A stretch of 64,000 nt of DNA from Siphonodentalium dalli (Eukaryota > Mollusca > Scaphopoda > Gadilida > Siphonodentaliidae), in assembly GCA_032622095.1 (NCBI GenBank), contig CP136061.1, positions 88,346,983 to 88,410,982 on the forward strand. Direction: 5' to 3'. The translations under genes were made by a program, and so were the position numbers. Positions 55,444 to 64,000 of this stretch are shown piece after piece. The notes beneath the pieces are model-generated. The model did no database searches, was not told where the DNA came from, and worked only from the letters and a program-made list of their open reading frames with translations. Position 1 is the first letter of the stretch. Each line of letters opens with the position of its first letter.

Positions 55444-57699
55444 CGTTCCATGATGAACAAATGTGTTCACTCTGGCGTTCCATGATTACCAAATGTGTTC
55501 ACTATGGCGTTCCATGATGACCAAATGTGTTCACTCTGGCGTTCAATGATTACCAAATGTGTTCACTATGGCGTTCCATGATGACCAAATGTGTTCACTC
55601 TGGCGTTCAATGATTACCAAATGTGTTCACTCTGGCGTTCCATGATGACCAAATGTGTTCACTCTGGCGTTCAATGATGACCAAATGTGTTCACTCTGGC
55701 GTTTCATGATGACCTTATGTGTTCACTCTGGCGTTTCATGATGACCAAATGTGTTCACTCTGGCGTTCTATGCTAACCAAATGTGTTAACTCTGGCGTTT
55801 CATGATGACCAAATGTGTTCACTCTGGCGTTCCATGATGAACAAATGTGTTCACTCTGGCGTTCCATGATTACCAAATGTGTTCACTATGGCGTTCCATG
55901 ATGACCAAATGTGTTCAATCTGGCGTTCAATGATAACCAAATGTGTTCACTCTGGTGTTTCATGATGACCAAATGTTTTCACTCTGGCATTCCATGATGA
56001 CCAAATGTGTTCACTCTGGCGTTCAATGATGACCAAATGTGTTTACTCTGGCGTTTCATGATGACCTTATGTGTTCACTCTGGCGTTTCATGATGACCAA
56101 ATGTGTTCACTCTGGCGTTCTATGCTAACCAAATGTGTTAACTCTGGCGTTTCATGATGACCAAATGTGTTCATTCTGGCGTTCCATGATGAACAAATGT
56201 GTTCACTCTGGCGTTCCATGATTACCAAATGTGTTCACTATGGCGTTCCATGATGACCAAATGTGTTCACTCTGGCGTTCAATGATTACCAAATGTGTTC
56301 ACTATGGCGTTCCATGATGACCAAATGTGTTCACTCTGGCGTTCAATGATTACCAAATGTGTTCACTCTGGCGTTCCATGATGACCAAATGTGTTCACTC
56401 TGGCGTTCAATGATGACCAAATGTGTTCACTATGGCGTTTCATGATGACCCTATGTGTTCACTCTGGCGTTTCATGATGACCAAATGTGTTCACTCTGGC
56501 GTTCTATGCTAACCAAATGTGTTAACTATGGCGTTTCATGATGACCAAATGTGTTCACTCTGGCGTTCCATGGTGAACAAATGTGTTCACTCTGGCGTTC
56601 CATGATTACCAAATGTGTTCACTATGGCGTTCCATGATGACCAAATGTGTTCACTCTGGCGTTCAATGATAACCAAATGTGTTCACTCTGGTGTTTTATG
56701 ATGACCAAATGTGTTCACTCTGGTGTTCCATGATGACCAAATGTGTTCACTCTGGCGTTCAATGATGACCAAATATGTTCACTCTGGCGTCCATTGATGA
56801 CCTTATGTGTTCAGTATGACGTTCCATTGGTGACCCTATGTGTTCACTATGACGTTCCATTGATGATCAAATGTGTTCACTCTGCGTTTCATGATGACCA
56901 TATGTGTTCACTCTGGCGTTCCATGATGACCAAATGTGTTCACTCTGGCGTTCAACGATAACCAAATGTGTTCACTCTGGTGTTTCACGATGACCAAATA
57001 TGTTCACTCTGGCGTTCAATGGTGATCAAATATGTTCATTATGACGTTCCATGATGACCTTATGTGTTCATTATGACGTTCCATGATGACCATATATGTT
57101 CATTATGACGTTCCATGATGACCAAATGTGTTCACTCTGGTGTTCCATGATGACCAAATGTGTTCACTCTGGCGTTCAATGATGACCAAATATGTTCACT
57201 CTGGCGTCCATTGATGACCTTATGTGTTCATTATCACGTTCGATGGTGTCCATATGTGTTCATTATGACGTTTCATGATGACCAATGTGTTCACTCTGAC
57301 GTTCCATGATGACCAAATATGTTCACTCTGGCGTTCCATGATGACCAAATGTGTTCACTCTGGCGTTCCTGATGACGAAATGTGTTCACTCTGGCGTTCC
57401 ATGATGACCATATGTGTTCACTCTGGCGTTCAATGATTACCAAATATGTTCACTCTGGCGTTCCATGATAACCAAATGTGTTCACTCTGGCGTTCCATGA
57501 TGACCAAACGTGTTCACTCTGGCGTTCAATGATAACAAAATGTGTTCAGTCTGGCGTTTCATGATGACCTTATGTGTTCACTCTGGCGTTTCATGATGAC
57601 CAAATGTGTTCACTCTGGCGTTCAATGCTAACCAAATGTGTTCACTCTGGCGGTTCATGATGACCAGATGTGTGCACTCTGGCGTTCCATGATGAACAA
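55444..57699 (+). repeat. Segment with short-range re-duplications (about 350-390 bp)
   Basis: The landmark GTTCTATGCTAACC recurs at about 55,381, 55,763, 56,116 and 56,505, with GTTCAATGATTACC / CTATGGCGTTCC units between. From about 57,241 the order matches 44,376 onward (CGATGGTGTCCATATG) with a net offset of 12,865, then changes by about 325 bp to the 12,540 offset, so about ten units are lost relative to the earlier copy. Confidence 0.75.
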
Positions 57700-60600
57700 A
57701 TGTGTTCACTCTGGCGTTCAATGATGACCAAATATGTTCACTCTGGTATCCATTGATGACCTTATGTGTTCACTATGACGTTCCATGATGACCATATCTG
57801 TTCATTATGACGTTCCATTGATGACCAAATGTGTTCACTCTGCGTTTCATGATGACCATATGTGTTCACTCTGGTGTTTCATGATGACCAAGTATGTTCA
57901 CTCTGGCGTTCAATGATGACAAAATATGTTGACTCTGGCGTTCAATGATGACAAAATATGTTGACTCTGGCGTTTCATGATGACCAAATGTGTTCACTCT
58001 GGCGTTTCATGATGACCAAACGTGTTCACTCTGGCGTTCCGTGATTACCAAATGTGTCCACTCTGGCGTTCCATGATGACCAAATGTGTTCACTCTGGTG
58101 TTTCATGATGACCAAATGTGTTCACTCTGGCGTTCCATGATTACCAAATGTGTTCACTTTGGCGTTCCATGATTACCAAATGTGTTCACTCTGGCGTTCC
58201 GCGATTGCCAAATGTGTTCACTCTGGCGTTCCATGATGACCATATGTGTTCATTGTGACGTTCCATGATGACCATAGGTGTTCGTTATGACGTCCCATTG
58301 ATGACCAAATGTGTTCACTCTGGCGTTCCATGATGACCAAATGTGTTCACTCTGGCGTTTCATGAAGACCAAATGTGTTCACTCTGGCGTTCCATGTTGA
58401 CCAAATGTGTTCACTCTGGCGTTTCATAAAGACCAAATGTGTTCACTCTGGCGTTCCATGATATCCAAATGTGTTCACTTTTGCGTTCCACGAAGACCAA
58501 ATGTATTCACTCTGGCGTTCAATGATGACCAAATATGTTCATTATGGCGTCCATTGATGACCAAATGGGTTCACTCTGGCGTTCCACGATGACCAAATGT
58601 GTTCACTCTGGCGTTCCGTGATGACCAAATGTGTTCACTCTGGCGCTCCATGATGAACAAATGTGTTCACTCTGGCGTTCCTGATGACCAAATGTGTTCA
58701 CTATGGCGTTCCATGATGACCATATGTGTTCATTCTGGCGTTCCATGATTACCAAATGTGTTCACTCTGGCGTTCCATGATAATCAAATGTGTTCACTCT
58801 GGCGTTCCTGATGACCAAATGTGTTCACTATGGCGTTCCATGATGACCAAATGTGTTCACTCTGGCGTTTCATGATGACCTTATGTGTTCACTCTGGCGT
58901 TTCATGATGACCAAATGTGTTCAATCTGGCGTTCTATGCTAACCAAATGTGTTAACTCTGGCGTTTCATGATGACCAAATGTGTTCACTCTGGCGTTCCA
59001 TGATGAACAAATGTGTTCACTCTGGCTTTCCATGATTACCAAATGTGTTCACTATGGCGTTCCATGATGACCAAATGTGTTCACTCTGGCGTTCAATGAT
59101 AACCAAATGTGTTCACTCTGGTGTTTCATGATGACCAAATGTGTTCACTCTGGCGTTCCATGATGACCAAATGTGTTCACTCTGGCGTTCCATGATGACC
59201 AAATGTGTTCACTCTGGCGTTCAATTGTGACCAAATATGTTCACTCTGGCGTCCAGTGATGACCTTATGTGTTTATTATGACGTTCCACGATGACCATAT
59301 GTGTTCATTATGACGTTCCATTGATGACCAAATGTGTTCACACTGTGTTTCATGATGACCAGATGTGTTCACTCTGGCGTCCATTGATGACCATATGTGT
59401 TCATTATGACGTTCCAGTGATGACCAAATGTGTTCACTCTGCGTTTCATGATGACCATATGTGTTCAATCTGGCGTTCCAGGATGACCAAATGTGTTTAC
59501 TGTGGCGTTCCGTGGTGAACAAATGTGTTCACTCTGGCGTTCCATGATGACCAAATGTGTTCACTCTGGCGTTCAATGATAACCAAATGTGTTCACTCTG
59601 GCGTTCCGTGATGAACAAATGTGTTCACTCTGGTGTTTCATGATTACCAAATGTGTTCACTCTGGCGTTCCATGATGACCAAATGTGTTCACTCTGGCGT
59701 TCAATGATAACCAAATGTGTTCACTCTGGTGTTTCATGATGACCAAATATGTTCACTCTGGCGTTCAATGGTGACCAAATATGTTCACTCTGGCGTCCAT
59801 TGATGACCTTATGTGTTCATTATGACGTTCCATGATGACCATATATGTTCATTATGACGTTCCATTGATGACCAAATGTGTTCACTCTGCGTTTCATGAT
59901 GACCATATGTGTTCACTCTGGTGTTTCATGATGACCAGATGTGTTCACTCTGCGTTTCATGATGACCAGATGCGTTCACTCTGGTGTTTCATGATGACCA
60001 CATGTGTTCACTCTGGCGTTCAATGATGACCAAATATGTTCACTCTGGTGTCCATTGATGACCTTATGTGTTCATTAAGACGTTCGATGATGACCATATA
60101 TGTTCATTATGACGTTTCATGATGACCAATGTGTTCACTCTGACGTTCCATGATGACCAAATGTGTTCACTCTGGCGTTCCATGATGACCAAATGTGTTC
60201 ACTCTGGCGTTCCTGATGACCAAATGTGTTCACTCTGGCGTTCCATGATGACCATATGTGTTCACTCTGGCGTTCAATGATTACCAAATATGTTCACTCT
60301 GGCGTTCCATGATAACCAAATGTGTTCACTCTGGCGTTCCATGATGACCAAACGTGTTCACTCTGGCGTTCAATGATAACAAAATGTGTTCACTCTGGCG
60401 TTTCATGATGACCTTATGTGTTCACTCTGGCGTTTCATGATGACCAAATGTGTTCACTCTGGCGTTCAATGCTAACCAAATGTGTTCACTCTGGCGTTTC
60501 ATGATGACCAAATGTGTTCACTCTGGCGTTCCATGATGAACAAATGTGTTCACTCTGGCGTTCCATGATTACCAAATGTGTTCACTATGGCGTTCCATGA

Positions 60601-63600
60601 TGACCAAATGTGTTCACTCTGGCGTTCAATGATAACCAAATGTGTTCACTCTGGTGTTTTATGATGACCAAATGTGTTCACTCTGGTGTTCCATGATGAC
60701 CAAATGTGTTCACTCTGGAGTTCAATGATGACCAAATATGTTCACTCTGGCGTCCATTGATGACCTTATGTGTTCATTATGAGGTTCCATTGATGACCCT
60801 ATGTGTTCACTATGACGTTCCATTGATGACCAAATGTGTTCACTCTGCGTTTCATGATGACCATATGTGTTCACTCTGGTGTTTCATGATGACCAAATGT
60901 GTTCACTCTGGCGTTCAATGATGACCAAATATGTTCACTCTGGTGTCCATTGATGACCTTATGTGTTCACTATGACGTTCCATGATGACCATATCTGTTC
61001 ATTATGACGTTCCATTGATGACCAAATGTGTTCACTCTGCGTTTCATGATGACCATATGTGTTCACTCTGGTGTTTCATGATGACCAAATGTGTTCACTC
61101 TGGCGTTCAATGATGACAAAATATGTTGACTCTGGCGTTCAATGATGACAAAATATATTGACTCTGGCGTTTCATGATGACCAAATGTGTTCACTCTGGC
61201 GTTTCATGATGACCAAACGTGTTCACTCTGGCGTTCGTGATTACCAAATGTGTCCACTCTGGCGTTCCATGATGACCAAATGTGTTCACTCTAGTGTTTC
61301 ATGATGACCAAATGTGTTCACTCTGGCGTTCCATGATTACCAAATGTGTTCACTCTGGCGTTACATGATTACCTAATGTGTTCACTCTGGCGTTCCACGA
61401 TTGCCAAATGTGTTCACTCTGGCGTTCCATGATGACCTTATGTGTTCATTGTGACGTTCCATGATGACCATAGGTGTTCGTTATGACGTCCCATTGATGA
61501 CCAAATGTGTTCACTCTGGCGTTCCATGATGACCAAATGTGTTCACTCTGGCGTTTCATGAAGACCAAATGTGTTCACTCTGGCGTTCCATGTTGACCAA
61601 ATGATTTCACTCTGGCGTTTCATGAAGACCAAATGTGTTCACTCTGGCGTTCCATGATAACCAAATGTGTTCACTTTTGCGTTCCACGAAGACCAAATGT
61701 ATTCACTCTGGCGTTCAATGATGACCAAATATGTTCATTATGGCGTCCATTGATGACCAAATGGGTTCACCCTGGCGTTCCACGATGACCAAATGTGTTC
61801 ACTCTGGCGTTCCATGATGACCAAATGTGTTCACTCTGGCGCTCCATGATGAACAAATGTGTTCACTCTGGCGTTCCTGATGACCAAATGTGTTCACTAT
61901 GCCGTTCCATGATGACCATATGTGTTCACTCTGGCGTTCCATGATTACCAAATGTGTTCACTCTGGCGTTCCATGATAACCAAATGTGTTCACTCTGGCG
62001 TTCCATGATGACCAAATGTGTTCACTCTGGCGTTCAATGATGACCAAATGTGTTCACTCTGGCGTTTCATGATGACCTTATGTGTTCACTCTGGCGTTTC
62101 ATGATGACCAAATGTGTTCACTCTGGCGTTCTATGCTAACCAAATGTGTTAACTCTGGCGTTTCATGATGACCAAATGTGTTCACTCTGGCGTTCCATGA
62201 TTACCAAATGTGTTCACTATGGCGTTCCATGATGACCAAATGTGTTCACTCTGGCGTTCAATGATTACCAAATGTGTTCACTCTGGCGTTCTATGATGAC
62301 CAAATGTGTTCACTCTGGCGTTCAATGATGGCCAAATGTGTTCACTCTGGCGTTTCATGATGACCTTATGTGTTCACTCTGGCGTTTCATGATGACCAAA
62401 TGTGTTCACTCTGGCGTTCTATGCTAACCAAATGTGTTAACTCTGGCGTTTCATGATGACCAAATGTGTTCACTCTGGCGTTCCATGATGAACAAATGTG
62501 TTCACTCTGGCGTTCCATGATTACCAAATGTGTTCACTATGGCGTTCAATGATGACCAAATATGTTCACTCTGGCGTCCATTGATGACCTTATGTGTTCA
62601 TTATGAGGTTCCATTGATGACCCTATGTGTTCACTATGACGTTCCATTGATGACCAAATGTGTTCACTCTGCGTTTCATGATGACCATATGTGTTCACTC
62701 TGGTGTTTCATGATGACCAAATGTGTTCACTCTGGCGTTCAATGATGACCAAATATGTTCACTCTGGTGTCCATTGATGACCTTATGTGTTCACTATGAC
62801 GTTCCATGATGACCATATCTGTTCATTATGACGTTCCATTGATGACCAAATGTGTTCACTCTGCGTTTCATGATGACCATATGTGTTCACTCTGGTGTTT
62901 CATGATGACCAAATGTGTTCACTCTGGCGTTCAATGATGACAAAATATGTTGACTCTGGCGTTCAATGATGACAAAATATATTGACTCTGGCGTTTCATG
63001 ATGACCAAATGTGTTCACTCTGGCGTTTCATGATGACCAAACGTGTTCACTCTGGCGTTCGTGATTACCAAATGTGTCCACTCTGGCGTTCCATGATGAC
63101 CAAATGTGTTCACTCTAGTGTTTCATGATGACCAAATGTGTTCACTCTGGCGTTCCATGATTACCAAATGTGTTCACTCTGGCGTTACATGATTACCTAA
63201 TGTGTTCACTCTGGCGTTCCACGATTGCCAAATGTGTTCACTCTGGCGTTCCATGATGACCTTGTGTGTTCATTGTGACGTTCCATGATGACCATAGGTG
63301 TTCGTTATGACGTCCCATTGATGACCAAATGTGTTCACTCTGGCGTTCCATGATGACCAAATGTGTTCACTCTGGCGTTTCATGAAGACCAAATGTGTTC
63401 ACTCTGGCGTTCCATGTTGACCAAATGATTTCACTCTGGCGTTTCATGAAGACCAAATGTGTTCACTCTGGCGTTCCATGATAACCAAATGTGTTCACTT
63501 TTGCGTTCCACGAAGACCAAATGTATTCACTCTGGCGTTCAATGATGACCAAATATGTTCATTATGGCGTCCATTGATGACCAAATGGGTTCACCCTGGC

Positions 63601-64000
63601 GTTCCACGATGACCAAATGTGTTCACTCTGGCGTTCCATGATGACCAAATGTGTTCACTCTGGCGCTCCATGATGAACAAATGTGTTCACTCTGGCGTTC
63701 CTGATGACCAAATGTGTTCACTATGCCGTTCCATGATGACCATATGTGTTCACTCTGGCGTTCCATGATTACCAAATGTGTTCACTCTGGCGTTCCATGA
63801 TAACCAAATGTGTTCACTCTGGCGTTCCATGATGACCAAATGTGTTCACTCTGGCGTTCAATGATGACCAAATGTGTTCACTCTGGCGTTTCATGATGAC
63901 CTTATGTGTTCACTCTGGCGTTTCATGATGACCAAATGTGTTCACTCTGGCGTTCTATGCTAACCAAATGTGTTAACTCTGGCGTTTCATGATGACCAAA
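57700..64000 (+). repeat. Long duplication, copy 2 (includes a third, partial 3,712-bp repeat)
   Basis: Copy of 45,160-51,460. The 3,712-bp repeat starts again at about 60,591 and is cut by the window edge at 64,000. Differences from copy 1 are very few by eye (for example GATATCC at about 58,462 against GATAACC at 45,922). Confidence 0.88.

Larger units (their letters stand above)
39827..64000 (+). repeat. 32-bp satellite, about 755 units, continues beyond the window
   Basis: The basic unit is 32 bp, with TGTTCACTCTGGCG followed by a TTCCATGATGACC-type half. Variants replace TTCC with TTTC, TTCA or CC, ACTCTGG with ATTATGA, or GATGACC with GATTACC or GATAACC. Some units are 31 bp (CTGATGACC, ACCAATG). 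Because 32 is not a multiple of 3, translation cycles through three peptides (CVHSGVP, VFTLAF, MCSLWR) every 96 bp. This explains all 60-85-codon open frames here; none is a gene. All units are in one orientation. The array contains nested long duplications listed separately. No insertion of a transposon was seen in 24 kb. Confidence 0.97.

Noticed and set aside
39827-64000. Many 60-85-codon open frames in the 32-bp array, several repeated identically
   Set aside because: They result from a 32-bp unit cycling through three frames every 96 bp. No start context, no domain, and the same peptides recur wherever the same units recur. Not genes.
39827-64000. snoRNA-like C box (ATGATGA) in most 32-bp units, with CTGA (D-box-like) in some
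   Set aside because: The spacing and terminal stems of C/D snoRNAs are absent and the words are part of the repeat consensus, so coincidence is the simpler reading.
39827-64000. Array considered as CRISPR because of its short direct repeats
   Set aside because: There are no unique spacers between repeats, the unit is a head-to-tail satellite, and the DNA is eukaryotic.
39827-64000. TGACGT (CRE-like) words in ATTATGACGTTCC units as regulatory sites
   Set aside because: They are inherent to a variant monomer and lack any gene context.

Overview
The window looks like nuclear DNA of an invertebrate animal, most likely a mollusc or another lophotrochozoan. Long open frames are absent, exons sit in very large repeat-filled introns, consensus GT/AG splice signals and a TATA box are present, and the two clear protein domains (a fibrinogen-related domain and a PAN/apple-like domain) are typical of lophotrochozoan secreted lectin-like proteins. 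ACATGTAC-rich stretches fit this. The species assignment is inference. No bacterial or organellar gene, rRNA, tRNA or CRISPR array was seen.

Genes. All confident coding sequence is on the minus strand. A TATA box (37,697-37,705) precedes a first exon (37,610-37,314) that encodes a signal peptide and a PAN/apple-like domain. A 46-nt candidate linker exon lies at 17,404-17,359. A terminal exon at 11,737-11,047 encodes a complete fibrinogen-related domain (FReD). They may form one gene of about 26 kb, but the intron phases of these three pieces do not close, so at least one exon is missing from the model or two genes are involved. On the plus strand only a weak split-gene candidate was found (23.47-26.75 kb).

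Layout. 1-0.95 kb: a palindromic MITE and unassigned DNA. About 0.95-10.86 kb: a large foldback-like element. Its long arms are inverted copies of each other, their outer ends are tandem arrays (4 diverged units on the left, about 23 on the right, including 15 near-perfect 89-bp units), and the centre holds an unrecognised broken ORF. 11.0-12.6 kb: the FReD exon, with a 62-bp tandem array that repeats its 3' splice site. 12.6-37.3 kb: intron-like DNA with MITEs, hairpins, a ~380-bp x 7 tandem array, a 3.6-kb element with long inverted repeats and a palindrome of palindromes. 37.9-39.83 kb: a 47-bp satellite with an 840-bp higher-order period. 39.83-64.0 kb: a 32-bp satellite of roughly 755 units that runs off the right edge. 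It is organised in nested higher-order duplications of 1,824, 1,888, 3,712, about 2,750 and about 12,570 bp.

The most notable points are the nested satellite and its seamless joint with the 47-bp satellite, the foldback element with tandem-repeat arms and a central unknown gene relic, and the array of splice-acceptor copies in front of the FReD exon. All identities were judged by eye; no alignment or database search was run.
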